This document shows, in pieces, positions 1 to 8,667 of a DNA stretch of 29,996 nt. Position 1 is the stretch's first letter, and each line of letters opens with the position of its first letter. The DNA is taken from positions 1 through 29,996 of the forward strand of contig JAJEGS010000003.1 of the NCBI GenBank assembly GCA_022819745.1, read 5' to 3'. The stretch is from Candidatus Latescibacterota bacterium. Lineage in GTDB: Bacteria > Latescibacterota > UBA2968 > UBA8231. Position numbers and translations under genes: made by a program. The notes beneath the pieces are model-generated. The model was not told where the DNA came from, made no database searches, and saw nothing but the letters and a program-made list of their open reading frames with translations.

Positions 1-54
1 GAGTGCTTGCAACCTACCCAGCAATCGGTTATATACCTGTTCGCTGCTGCTCAT
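1..54 (-). CDS. 5' end of outward-reading gene in the end repeat (probable mobile-element gene)
   Basis: The first 18 codons read MSSSEQVYNRLLGRLQAL and run off the left end. A strong AGGAGGG ribosome binding site lies a few bases upstream of the ATG at 54. The identical start is present at the right end (29943). Repetition at both contig ends and interruption of hsdS suggest a transposase of an insertion element, but 18 residues are too few to assign a family, and no transposase motif is visible. Confidence 0.5.
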   Translation of the reverse strand, partial: MSSSEQVYNRLLGRLQAL

Positions 55-140
55 AAGGCCCTCCTTTGATCTTAGGCGGTTAAAAGAGAGCCATAAACTA
101 TGGGCAGCAGCCCTATTTTCAAAAGTGTAAGGGAATCAGA
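1..140. repeat. Left copy of 140-bp inverted end repeat
   Basis: These bases are the exact reverse complement of 29857-29996; identity stops between 140 and 141. The repeat contains a start codon with an AGGAGG-type ribosome binding site reading outward (see the partial gene at 1-54). The native hsdS reading frame runs into it and loses similarity to HsdS at this boundary, so position 140 is most simply the outer edge of an inserted mobile element. No target duplication can be seen because the far side of the element is outside the window. Confidence 0.95.
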
Positions 141-329
141 GTCGTGGTAATAAACATCAGTATAGTTGCACAGGCGGACCGGCAACTCGTCGTCGGTTGC
201 CACTTTATCGACGTTGCTAACCCAATAGGTCGCGACGTTTTTCAGCCGCGTAACCTCCCAATGCGTCGGCACATCCCCAAGCCACTCAACGCCACTCGGC
301 TTGTACTTCGGATAGGGCGATAAGCTCAT
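72..329 (-). pseudogene. hsdS: Type I restriction-modification specificity subunit, truncated 5' fragment
   Basis: The first about 63 residues have the typical HsdS opening (YPKYKPSGVEWLGDVP followed by HWEVTRLK), the start of the first target-recognition domain, up to CNYTDVYYHD. The last 22 codons, ending in TAA at 72, are encoded by the end repeat and bear no HsdS similarity. A full HsdS has about 400 or more residues with two recognition domains, so this is a 5' fragment cut off by the repeat. Its ATG overlaps the hsdM stop (ATGA), as expected for an hsdM-hsdS operon. The remainder of hsdS and hsdR may lie beyond the element or be lost. A fragment of this length cannot provide DNA specificity. 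Confidence 0.85.
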
Positions 330-2449
330 GCCGTCACCTCGCCGAGAAGCGCCACGATCTCTTCTTCAAGCTGCTTGACATCTTTCTTTATCACGTCCAA
401 CGGCCGCGGCGGCTCATAGCAGTAAAAATGCCGGTTGAGCGGAATCTCGTAGCCCACCTTGGTCTTGCTCTCGTCGATCCATGCGCCCGGGACATGGGGC
501 AGCACTTCGCGCTGGAAGTATTCGGCGATGTCTTCCTTGAGCGGGACGCTCTCGGTATCGCGCAATTCCGGGTCGGGTTCCGGGTTGCCGTTTCGGTCGC
601 GGCAGATTTCAGCGGTTTCGTCGCGCTCGCCGAGGGCAGCTAAAACGGCCTTGCGCTCGCTTGTGCTCAGAAGGATGCCAGCAACGCGTTCTCGCCAGCG
701 CAGATCGTCCACAAACGCCTCTCGCTGTTTGTAAAGCGTCTCTCCATGCGCCGCCGCAAACTCGGCGAGCAGTTGCCGGATTTCCTTCTGCCGCTTCTTG
801 CCCGCTTCAATCTCCCGGCGTCGCACCGTTTCGTCTTTCTTGCTGCTGCTGGCCAGCTTCACAAACGCAGGCTGGCTTTCCAAACGGGCGATCCGCTCCA
901 AGCTCGCTTGAAAGTTCAGCCGCAATGGGCGCTCGACGGTGATTTTGTGAAAGCCGAAGTCTTCGTTGTCGAACACCTTGCTGACGATCCGCTCCCGCTC
1001 GACTAGCTCTTTAGAGATCGGATCTTCTTCGGGGAAGGTGTAGGTCTCGTCGTCTTGAAAGTGGCCGAAGATGCGGGTAATGTCGCCGATCTGATCCGGC
1101 TCGCTGGACCGATCGCTGGGGTCGCCTAACTTGTTGCGCTTGTTGCCGAGGCTTTTGGGCATTTTCACGAAGAAACGGCGGGCGTCGATGAGCTGGACCT
1201 TGCCTGTGCGCTCGGGCGTTTTGCGGTTGGTCAGCATCCAGATGTAAGTCGAGATGCCGGTGTTGTAGAAAAGCTGATCGGGCAGCGCGACGATGGCCTC
1301 TAACCAGTCGTTTTCAATGATCCACTGGCGGATGTTGCTCTCGCCACTGCCCGCGTCGCCAGTGAACAGGGGCGAGCCGTTGAAGACGATGGCGATGCGG
1401 CTGCCTCCTTCCTGCGGGGGGCGTCTCTTCGAGAGCATGTGCTGGAGGAAGAGCAGGGAGCCGTCGTTGATGCGCGGCAGGCCAGCGCCAAAGCGGCCCT
1501 TATCGCCCGACGTCGCAGCCTCGCGCTTGATGTATTGCTGCTGCTGCTTCCACTCCACGCCAAAAGGCGGATTTGCCAGCATGTAGTCAAAGGTGTGCTT
1601 CCGGTCTTGATCGTCGTACTCAAAGGCATCCTCTGTGAATGTGTCGCCGAGGCGTATGTTGTCGGCGTCTTCGCCCTTGACGAGCATGTCGGACTTGCAA
1701 ACCGCCCATGCTTCGTCGTTATAGTCTTGGCCGAACAGGAAGGGTCTGGCCTCATCGTTGAGATCACGGATGTACTGCTCGGCTACCGATAACATGCCGC
1801 CAGTGCCGCAGGCCGGATCGTACAGCGTCTTGACGATATGGCTCTTGCGTAGGTCCTGTTCTGGCGCGAGCAGCAAGTTGACCATCAGCTTGATGACTTC
1901 GCGTGGGGTAAAATGCTCACCAGCTTCCTCATTGGACTGCTCAGCTCCGATGCGGATGAGTTCCTCAAAGACATAGCCCATCTGCACGTTATCCACGCGC
2001 TTCGGCGACAGATCAACCCCGTTGAACTGCTTTACCACCTCGTAGAGCAGATTCTTCTCATCCATGCGCGCAATCTGCTGCCCAAAGGCGAACCGCTCCA
2101 TGATCTCGCGCACGTTGTCCGAAAAGCCGTTGATGTAAGCGTTCAGATTGGGGGCGAGTTGATTGGGGTCGTTTAACAGCGTTGGCCAGTCGAGCTTAGA
2201 CAAGTTGTAAAATGGGCGCTCGGTAATTCCGCTCAGCATACGGCGGATGGCAGCCTCCGGCCTAGTCTTAATTTTCTCATACTCTTCGAGCACCTGCACC
2301 TTGGTAGGGGCGAGCAAACAATCGAAGCGGCGCAGCACGGTCAGTGGCAGGATAACCTTGCGGTACTCGTTGCGCTTGTACGGCCCTCGCAGCAGGTTGC
2401 AGATGCTCCAGATGAAGTTGGCGAGCTGGGAATGGGTTTCGGGACTCAA
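326..2449 (-). CDS. hsdM: Type I restriction-modification DNA methyltransferase subunit M
   Basis: N6-adenine methyltransferase subunit of a type I restriction-modification complex; with HsdS it methylates the recognition sequence using S-adenosylmethionine. The 707-residue protein starts with the N-terminal helical HsdM domain (about 1-150), followed by GEHFTPREVI near 177, the cofactor motif DPACGTGGM at about 211-219 and the catalytic NPPFG at about 293-297. A long C-terminal region rich in charged residues makes it longer than the classical 500-residue form but usual for the larger HsdM subfamily. I chose the TTG at 2449, which has AAAGGA seven to eight bases upstream and opens directly into the conserved SPETHSQLANFIW; the frame is open further upstream to 2605, but that extension has no HsdM similarity. 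It overlaps hsdS by ATGA. Confidence 0.93.
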   Translation of the reverse strand: MSPETHSQLANFIWSICNLLRGPYKRNEYRKVILPLTVLRRFDCLLAPTKVQVLEEYEKIKTRPEAAIRRMLSGITERPFYNLSKLDWPTLLNDPNQLAPNLNAYINGFSDNVREIMERFAFGQQIARMDEKNLLYEVVKQFNGVDLSPKRVDNVQMGYVFEELIRIGAEQSNEEAGEHFTPREVIKLMVNLLLAPEQDLRKSHIVKTLYDPACGTGGMLSVAEQYIRDLNDEARPFLFGQDYNDEAWAVCKSDMLVKGEDADNIRLGDTFTEDAFEYDDQDRKHTFDYMLANPPFGVEWKQQQQYIKREAATSGDKGRFGAGLPRINDGSLLFLQHMLSKRRPPQEGGSRIAIVFNGSPLFTGDAGSGESNIRQWIIENDWLEAIVALPDQLFYNTGISTYIWMLTNRKTPERTGKVQLIDARRFFVKMPKSLGNKRNKLGDPSDRSSEPDQIGDITRIFGHFQDDETYTFPEEDPISKELVERERIVSKVFDNEDFGFHKITVERPLRLNFQASLERIARLESQPAFVKLASSSKKDETVRRREIEAGKKRQKEIRQLLAEFAAAHGETLYKQREAFVDDLRWRERVAGILLSTSERKAVLAALGERDETAEICRDRNGNPEPDPELRDTESVPLKEDIAEYFQREVLPHVPGAWIDESKTKVGYEIPLNRHFYCYEPPRPLDVIKKDVKQLEEEIVALLGEVTA

Positions 2450-2517
2450 GTTATATCCTTTATTCTGAGTTGGTTTAGGGCTAAGCAGTAAGAAATGTAC
2501 ATCTAGGCCATGATTTT

Positions 2518-2545
2518 GAAAACTTGAGCAAGAAAGCAAGTTTTC
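2518..2545. promoter_or_regulatory. 9-bp inverted repeat in the hsdM / gamma-glutamyltransferase divergent region
   Basis: GAAAACTTG and CAAGTTTTC form a perfect 9-base inverted repeat with a 10-base loop. It sits in the 146-base space between the divergent starts of hsdM and the gamma-glutamyltransferase gene. It could be an operator or part of a leader hairpin; its function is not shown by the sequence. Confidence 0.4.
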
Positions 2546-2595
2546 CTTATTTGAGGGGCGTCTCGGAATCCTGACTTCCACAAGGAGCTTCAAAT

Positions 2596-4203
2596 ATGTC
2601 GTCAATAGATCAGATCGGCTGGCACGCTCAGAGCAAAACCGGCGTCATTGCGGCTGGTGGTGCTGGGGCTGTAGCCGCCGGTATTGAAATTCTCGGCCAA
2701 GGCGGCAATGCGGCCGATGCCGCTGCCGGCGCGATTATAGCACTCAACATCACCGATCACGGGGCCTGTTCCATCGGCGGGGAAGTGCCGGTGCTCGTTT
2801 GGGATGGGAAAGCGGTCAAGTCGCTGTCTGGCCAGGGGCGCGCGCCGCTTTCGCCAGAGGCTATTGCTTGGTACATGGAACACGGCATCCCAGACCGCGA
2901 CATCAAGATGGCTCCAGTGCCCTCGGTGGTGGATTTGTGCATTACCCTTTTGCAGCAATACGGCACGCAGAGTTTTGCCGCGATTGTCGCGCCGACCTTG
3001 GCCCTGCTCGACGCAGGAGAGGAGGCGTGGCATCCCGACTTGGCGCGGACGCTGCGGCGGATGGTCGAGGAGGAGCACCGCGCCACTGGCAATCGCCAAG
3101 AGAAGTTGCAAGCAGCCTGTGATCACTTCTATGGCCGCCGCGCCGAACACGGCGATATAGCTGAGGACTTAGAGGCATTTTACATAGAGCAGGGTGGGTT
3201 CTTGCGCCGCGCGGATCTGGCCGCCCATAGGACTTTGATTGAAGAGCCGGTGGTAGTCGATTACCGAGGCTACCAAGTGTATAAGTGCGGCCCTTGGACC
3301 CAAGGCCCCTATCTGTGCCAAGCCCTGCGCCTGCTCGAAGGGTTTGACCTCAAAAGCATGGGTCATTGCTCGGCCGACTACGTCCACGCGGTCGTCGAAG
3401 CGATGAAGCTGGCCATGGCCGACCGCGACGCGCACTACGGCGACCCCTTGTTCGTGGATGTGCCCATGAACGCCTTGCTGTCCGACGAGTACACCCAACT
3501 CCGGCAGCCTCTGATCGACATGGGGCAAGCTGCGTTGGACGCCCGCCCTGGCGACCCGCGCGGCATGAAGGCGGTGCAGGAGGGAGGCGCGTTCCGGCCC
3601 GGCGTCGGCGGCACTACCACATGCGTGGTGGCCGACCGCTGGGGCATGGTCGTATCGGCTACGCCGAGCGCGAATGTCTATCACGCTGGCGGCACCGGCA
3701 GCACGGGCGTCTCGTATGGCAACCGCCTGCGCAGCCTCAATACAACGCCCGGACACCCCAACTGCATCGCGCCGGGCAAGCGACCGCGCATCACCCTGAC
3801 GCCTACGATGGTACTCAAAGACGGCGCGCCCGTGTTGGCCATCAGCGTGGCCGGTGGCGACCTGCAAGACCAAGCGACCTTGAACCTGTTGCTCGACTTT
3901 GTGGAGTTTGGGATGCAGCCGGCCGAAGCAGTTGTTGCACCGCGCTTTGCCACGGACCACCACGAGGATTCGTTTGACCCCAATCCGGTGCGGGAGCAGA
4001 CGTTCATCCAGGCTGGTTCGCTGGCTATCAGCTCTGCCGTCGATGCAGAAGTCCGGGGCGAACTGGCGCGGCGCGGCCACCAAGTCGAGGCCCGCAACGG
4101 TCCCATCGCCACCCCGGTCATGCTGTGGGCTGACGCGGGCACGTACTATGCGGCCGGCGATCCGGCTGCGGGTCGCCACGCCGCTGGGCTAGCTGGAGAC
4201 TAG
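2596..4203 (+). CDS. Gamma-glutamyltransferase family protein
   Basis: N-terminal nucleophile hydrolase of the gamma-glutamyltranspeptidase family, which cleaves or transfers gamma-glutamyl groups from glutathione and related compounds. Family features in order are AAGGAGAVAAGIEIL and GGNAADAAAGAIIALN near the N terminus, the large-subunit region with GGFLRRADLAAHRTLIEEPV near 200-220, and GVGGTTTCVVAD near 336-347. By alignment to the E. coli enzyme, Thr340 is the self-processing site and nucleophile. The length (535 residues) is normal. There is no signal peptide, so it probably acts in the cytoplasm, unlike the periplasmic E. coli enzyme. An AGGAG lies 8 bases before the ATG. The following gene starts 84 bases downstream on the same strand, suggesting that this enzyme and the two membrane proteins form one unit. 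Confidence 0.9.
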   Translation: MSSIDQIGWHAQSKTGVIAAGGAGAVAAGIEILGQGGNAADAAAGAIIALNITDHGACSIGGEVPVLVWDGKAVKSLSGQGRAPLSPEAIAWYMEHGIPDRDIKMAPVPSVVDLCITLLQQYGTQSFAAIVAPTLALLDAGEEAWHPDLARTLRRMVEEEHRATGNRQEKLQAACDHFYGRRAEHGDIAEDLEAFYIEQGGFLRRADLAAHRTLIEEPVVVDYRGYQVYKCGPWTQGPYLCQALRLLEGFDLKSMGHCSADYVHAVVEAMKLAMADRDAHYGDPLFVDVPMNALLSDEYTQLRQPLIDMGQAALDARPGDPRGMKAVQEGGAFRPGVGGTTTCVVADRWGMVVSATPSANVYHAGGTGSTGVSYGNRLRSLNTTPGHPNCIAPGKRPRITLTPTMVLKDGAPVLAISVAGGDLQDQATLNLLLDFVEFGMQPAEAVVAPRFATDHHEDSFDPNPVREQTFIQAGSLAISSAVDAEVRGELARRGHQVEARNGPIATPVMLWADAGTYYAAGDPAAGRHAAGLAGD

Positions 4204-4287
4204 CGTAGCGGAATTGCGAGTGCGGGGCATTGAAACCATATTGTCCGCGTTTAATCCCGATAAAATTGCCTCTGAAGCTGGCTTTTG

Positions 4288-6285
4288 ATGACGTCGCCGA
4301 CTGCGGCCCCTACATATCGAGAAGAACATACTGGCCAAGGCCCGGCTAGCGGCCTCACGCTCCGCTCCTTGGTGCTCGGCGTCATCCAAGTCCTCGTGGT
4401 GTGTTTGGGCGCGCCCTACGCCATTTGGGTCTTGGGATCGTCCGAAATCACGTGGTCGTTCTTTCCGATTGCCGTCGGCTTCTCGTTCTGCTGCCTCATT
4501 CTGCTCAACATCCTGCTCAAGACGATCAACCCCGGCTGGGCCTTGCGACCGGCCGAGATGATCACGGTAGTAGTAATGGGCTTGGTGACGACTGGCATCC
4601 CCATCTTTATGATGGGCTACGTACTGTCGATTCCCACCACGCCCTATTACTTTGCTTCGGCTGAAAACCAGTGGGGCACGTACGTGTTGCCCTACCTGCC
4701 GACGTGGCTGTTGCCGAGCAACGACGGCTTGGCCATGACTTGGTTTTTCGAAGGGCTGCCCCTTGGTGAGCCGATGCCTTGGGGCACGCTGCTCGATGCT
4801 TGGGCCATGCCGCTGTTTTGGTGGCTGAGTTTTATCTGGACCTTGTACGCGGTCTGTTTTTGCCTCGTCGTCATATTGCGCAAGCAGTGGGTTGAGCGCG
4901 AGCGGCTGGCCTATCCGCTGATGGAGGTGCCGCAAGCGCTGGTGGCGGACGCCGATGGCCCGGCGCGCGTGCCGGCCGTTTTGCGCAACAAGGTCTTTTG
5001 GATGGGGGCGGCGATCCCCCTGTGCATTGTCTTGTGGAACATTGTCGGATTTTTCTTCCACTTCTTTCCCAAGATCGAATGGAACCATCCCATCCAAATC
5101 GCGCACGGCTTTCCGACCATTAACATCCGCTTCTACTTTCCGGTTGTTGGCTTCATGTATTTCGCCAACCTCAACGTCACCTTCAGCATCTGGTTTTTCT
5201 ATTTGTTGCTGTTGGTCGAAGAGGGTCTGTTTAACCGCTTTGGCGTTGGCGTGACCGAAGCCGACAACTTCGTATGGGGCTTGCCATCGACATCTTGGCA
5301 GTGTTGGGGGGCGTTTGTAGTGTTGGTGTTGTGGGGGCTGTGGATGGCGCGTGATCACCTAAAAGACGTGGCACGCAAGGCCTGGAATCCCGCGCATCCG
5401 GTTGACGACAGCCGCGAGCTGATGTCCTATCGCAGCGCAGTCGTCGGCCTATTGGTCGGGGTCGTCTATATGCTGGCGTGGCTCAACAAGGCTGGCATGG
5501 AAATGTCTGTAGCGGCGTTTTTCTTGGGGGGCGTGCTGATTGCCTACTTGGGCATTACCCGCTTGGTGGTGCAGGCTGGCGTCTTTTACCTGACGACGCC
5601 CGTGGTCAGCCAAGCCATGACTATGATGACCTTTGGCACGAGTGCGATTTCGCCGACGGGCTTGGCGGCCTTGGGGATGAGCTATGGGTTCTTCAGCGAT
5701 GTGCAGTCGATTTTTATGCCGTCGGCTGCCCATGCCACTCGGCTGCACGACGCCATGCGCATGAGCCGCCGCGGCCTGTGCTTGGCGATTGCGCTGGCCC
5801 TGTTGATCGGCTTTATCGCCGCCATTGTGTACGTCATTGTCATGGCCTACGAGCAGGGGGCTTCCAACTTCAATTCCTGGTTTTTCCGCGTCTCCTCGGG
5901 CGCGGGAGTGCGCTCCTTTGAAGACGCAATGAGCAAAATAAAAACCCCGGCCGATTTCCATGCGCAAAAGTTAGGCTTCTTCGGCATCGGTGCGGCAGCT
6001 ATGACGGTTTTGACGTTTATGCAGTATCGCTTTCCGTGGTGGCCTCTGCACCCGGTGGGTTTGGCGATCTCCGCGATCTGGATGGTGCGCAACCAAGCCC
6101 CGGCGATTTTTGTGGCGTGGGCGGCCAAGAGCCTGATCATGCGCTTTGGCGGCATCGAGCTATACCGCAAGGCCGCACCCTTCTTCATCGGCCTGATTCT
6201 CGGGCACTTCTTTGGGGTGGGGATCTCGTTTATCGTCGATATGATTTTCTTCCCCGGCAACGGCCACCCCATCCTCCACGGCTGA
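4288..6285 (+). CDS. Large multi-pass membrane protein, DUF6785/DUF6784-like, copy 1
   Basis: About 665 residues with some 12 hydrophobic segments, the first around residues 25-45 and 48-72 and the last near the C terminus, plus conserved loops such as YYFASAENQWGTYVLP and GLPSTSWQCWGAFVVL. I recognise it as resembling the uncharacterised DUF6785/DUF6784 membrane proteins of planctomycete- and poribacteria-like genomes; no activity is known to me. The topology is transporter-like. The ATG at 4288 is preceded directly by an in-frame TTG; the ribosome binding site is weak. It is followed after 7 bases by a close paralogue, and follows the gamma-glutamyltransferase gene, so uptake or export of a peptide or gamma-glutamyl compound is a guess from context. 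Confidence 0.8.
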   Translation: MTSPTAAPTYREEHTGQGPASGLTLRSLVLGVIQVLVVCLGAPYAIWVLGSSEITWSFFPIAVGFSFCCLILLNILLKTINPGWALRPAEMITVVVMGLVTTGIPIFMMGYVLSIPTTPYYFASAENQWGTYVLPYLPTWLLPSNDGLAMTWFFEGLPLGEPMPWGTLLDAWAMPLFWWLSFIWTLYAVCFCLVVILRKQWVERERLAYPLMEVPQALVADADGPARVPAVLRNKVFWMGAAIPLCIVLWNIVGFFFHFFPKIEWNHPIQIAHGFPTINIRFYFPVVGFMYFANLNVTFSIWFFYLLLLVEEGLFNRFGVGVTEADNFVWGLPSTSWQCWGAFVVLVLWGLWMARDHLKDVARKAWNPAHPVDDSRELMSYRSAVVGLLVGVVYMLAWLNKAGMEMSVAAFFLGGVLIAYLGITRLVVQAGVFYLTTPVVSQAMTMMTFGTSAISPTGLAALGMSYGFFSDVQSIFMPSAAHATRLHDAMRMSRRGLCLAIALALLIGFIAAIVYVIVMAYEQGASNFNSWFFRVSSGAGVRSFEDAMSKIKTPADFHAQKLGFFGIGAAAMTVLTFMQYRFPWWPLHPVGLAISAIWMVRNQAPAIFVAWAAKSLIMRFGGIELYRKAAPFFIGLILGHFFGVGISFIVDMIFFPGNGHPILHG

Positions 6286-6292
6286 GGCCGCG

Positions 6293-8260
6293 TTGTCAAT
6301 CCATCCCGCACAGCAAGAGGGCACAGGCGTCACCGTGCGCTCTTTGCTCGTGGGCTGCGCGGTGGTGGTGTTGATCAGCTTGGGGGCACCGCACTCGATC
6401 TGGACGTTTGGCTCGTCTGAGATGACGTGGTCGTTCTTTCCGATTGGGGTGGGGTTTCTCTTTGTCTGCCTCATCTTTGCCAACGCCCTGCTGAAGACCC
6501 TCAATTTTAACTGGGCACTGCGCCCTGCCGAGCTGATCACCGTCGTCGTCATGGGCTTGGTCTGTACAGGCATTCCGGTTTTTCTAATCGGCTACTTCCT
6601 AGCCATACCGACGACGCCGTATTACTTTGCGTCAGCGGAGAATCAATGGGGCACGTACGTGTTGCCCTACCTGCCGACGTGGCTGTTACCGAGCAACGAC
6701 GGCTTGGCCATGACTTGGTTTTTTGAGGGCCTGCCCATCGGCGAACCGACCCCTTGGGGCACCTTGCTAGCTGCTTGGGCCATGCCGCTGTTTTGGTGGC
6801 TGAGTTTTATATGGACTTTGTACTTGGTCTGCTTCTGCGTGGTGGTCATCCTCCGCAAGCAGTGGATCGAGCGCGAGCGGTTGGCCTATCCGCTTATGGA
6901 AGTGCCGCAAGCCCTCGTCGCCAATGCCGACAGTTCCCGCCGACTGCCAGCGGTCATGTACAGCAAAGTCTTCTGGGCAGGGGCGGCCATTCCGCTGTGC
7001 ATTGTCTTATGGAACATCGTTGGCTTTTTCTTTCACTTCTTTCCCAAAATCGAATGGCATCACCCCATCCAAATCGCGCACGGCTTTCCGACCATTAACA
7101 TCCGCTTCTACTTCCCGGTCATTGGTTTCATGTATTTCGCCAACCTCAATGTGACCTTTAGCATCTGGTTCTTCTTTTTGCTAACGCTGATCGAGGAGGG
7201 TTTGTTCAACCGCTTTGGCCTCGGCGTCACTGAGGCGGACAAGTTCGTTTGGGGGTTGCCATCGACATCTTGGCAGTGTTGGGGGGCGTTTGTGGTGCTG
7301 GTGCTGTGGGGGTTGTGGATGGCGCGCGATCACCTCAAGGACGTGGTGTGCAAGGCGTGGAATCCAGCTCACCCGATTGACGACCGGCGCGAGTTGATGT
7401 CCTACCGCGCCGCCGTGTTGGGCCTCTCGCTGGGTGTTTGCTACATGCTAACTTGGCTGCACGAGGCTGGCATGGAGTGGTCGGTGGCGATGCTTTTTTT
7501 GGCTGGCGTCCTCATCGCCTATTTGGGCATTACGCGCTTAGTAGTTCAGACGGGCGTGTTCTATCTGACCACGCCTGTTGTCAGTCAGGCGATGACGATG
7601 ATGACGCTGGGCACTAGCGCTATTTCGCCGACGGGCTTGGCGGCCTTGGGGTTGACCTATTCCTTTTTTGGCGATGTACAGTCCATCTTCATGCCCTCGG
7701 CTGCGCACGCCGCCAAGCTGCAAAGCAGCCTGCGCATTGCCCGCCGCTGCTTTGTCTTGGCCATCGCCTTGGCCGTGGTGCTGTCCTTTGCGGTTTCGCT
7801 GACCAATCTCATCTTCATGGCCTACGAGCAGGGGGCTTCCAACTTCAACTCTTGGATCTTCCGCGTTTCCTCCGGTGCTGGCGTGATGGCCTTTGGCGAC
7901 GTGATGGCCAAGATCAAGGCCCCGGCCGATTTCCACGCGCAAAAGTTAGGCTTCTTTGGCATCGGCGCGGCGGCGATGTCGGTTTTGACGTTTATGCAGT
8001 ATCGCTTTCCGTGGTGGCCTCTGCACCCGGTGGGTTTGGCGATCTCGGCGATCTGGATGGTGCGCAACCAAGCGCCGGCGATCTTTGTGGCGTGGGCAGC
8101 CAAGAGCCTGATTATGCGCTTTGGCGGCATTGAGCTGTACCGCAAGGCCGCGCCTTTCTTCATCGGCCTGATTGCGGGGTACTTCCTCGGCGTTGGTCTT
8201 TCCTTCCTCGTGGATGTAGCGTTTTTCCCCGGCAACGGGCATCCCATCCTGCACGGCTGA
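6293..8260 (+). CDS. Large multi-pass membrane protein, DUF6785/DUF6784-like, copy 2
   Basis: This is a tandem paralogue of the preceding gene, 655 residues, alignable end to end and identical over many long stretches; it differs mainly at the N terminus and in scattered membrane segments. The start is a TTG seven bases after the previous stop, with only a weak CTGAGG upstream, so translation is probably coupled to copy 1; no in-frame ATG is available near it. Some DNA stretches are nearly identical to copy 1, for example around 7980-8046 compared with 6006-6072, while others differ at many third positions. The C terminus FFPGNGHPILHG is shared with copy 1 and with the remnant at 9064-9156, showing that at least three tandem copies once existed. 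Confidence 0.8.
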   Translation: MSIHPAQQEGTGVTVRSLLVGCAVVVLISLGAPHSIWTFGSSEMTWSFFPIGVGFLFVCLIFANALLKTLNFNWALRPAELITVVVMGLVCTGIPVFLIGYFLAIPTTPYYFASAENQWGTYVLPYLPTWLLPSNDGLAMTWFFEGLPIGEPTPWGTLLAAWAMPLFWWLSFIWTLYLVCFCVVVILRKQWIERERLAYPLMEVPQALVANADSSRRLPAVMYSKVFWAGAAIPLCIVLWNIVGFFFHFFPKIEWHHPIQIAHGFPTINIRFYFPVIGFMYFANLNVTFSIWFFFLLTLIEEGLFNRFGLGVTEADKFVWGLPSTSWQCWGAFVVLVLWGLWMARDHLKDVVCKAWNPAHPIDDRRELMSYRAAVLGLSLGVCYMLTWLHEAGMEWSVAMLFLAGVLIAYLGITRLVVQTGVFYLTTPVVSQAMTMMTLGTSAISPTGLAALGLTYSFFGDVQSIFMPSAAHAAKLQSSLRIARRCFVLAIALAVVLSFAVSLTNLIFMAYEQGASNFNSWIFRVSSGAGVMAFGDVMAKIKAPADFHAQKLGFFGIGAAAMSVLTFMQYRFPWWPLHPVGLAISAIWMVRNQAPAIFVAWAAKSLIMRFGGIELYRKAAPFFIGLIAGYFLGVGLSFLVDVAFFPGNGHPILHG

Positions 8261-8301
8261 GAATTTTGGATTTAATGGGTTGATTCTTTAGATTCTACAC
8301 T

Positions 8302-8667
8302 ATGACCACAGAGACAACCAAAAAGATCAACCAAACGCTCGAGCTTGTCGTAGAGACTCTCGTCCGCGCACACCCCTTTGAGCGGATCGTTCTATTCGGC
8401 TCTCATGCTACGGGTCATAGCCAATGGGACAGTGATTTGGACTTACTCGTGGTCTGGCAGACGGATTTGCCTCCGTTAGAGCGCACCCTTGAAACGCGCC
8501 GCCTACTCGAAGGCATTGATTGCCCCTTGGATATTGTCGTGTACACCCCCGCCGAACTGGATTATTGGAAAGAAGCTCCGTCTTCATTCGCGTCCCAGAT
8601 ATTGGCCGAGGGCACTACTTTATATGAGCGAAACTCCGCAAAAAATTCTAGTGCGGCAGTGGATTAG
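8302..8667 (+). CDS. MNT-type nucleotidyltransferase, probable antitoxin of a MNT/HEPN pair
   Basis: This 121-residue minimal nucleotidyltransferase has the polymerase-beta-like signature GSHATGHSQWDSDLDLLV at about 33-50, with metal-binding Asp45 and Asp47, and a third candidate Asp77 in PLDIVVY. Proteins of this type pair with HEPN proteins; in the studied MntA/HepT system the transferase neutralises its HEPN partner by adding nucleotides to it. The downstream HEPN gene starts inside this one (44-base overlap), the usual arrangement. No clear ribosome binding site precedes the ATG. The gene lies between an intact membrane-protein gene and the stump of another copy, so the pair was probably acquired by insertion. 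Confidence 0.85.
   Translation: MTTETTKKINQTLELVVETLVRAHPFERIVLFGSHATGHSQWDSDLDLLVVWQTDLPPLERTLETRRLLEGIDCPLDIVVYTPAELDYWKEAPSSFASQILAEGTTLYERNSAKNSSAAVD

Noticed and set aside
1300..1767. Long minus-strand reading frame inside hsdM
   Set aside because: It is an out-of-frame shadow of hsdM with low-complexity Ser/Arg/Thr content and no ribosome binding site.
2450..2605. Upstream extension of hsdM by 52 codons
   Set aside because: The frame is open but has no HsdM similarity, covers the divergent promoter region and overlaps the start of the gamma-glutamyltransferase gene; the TTG at 2449 has a good ribosome binding site.
3169..4179. Long antisense reading frame opposite the gamma-glutamyltransferase gene
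   Set aside because: Arg/His-rich shadow frame produced by high GC content; no family similarity and no ribosome binding site.
4189..5358. 389-codon antisense frame opposite the membrane protein
   Set aside because: Composition is rich in His, Gln and Arg, a typical antisense shadow of a membrane protein gene; similar shadows occur opposite the second copy.
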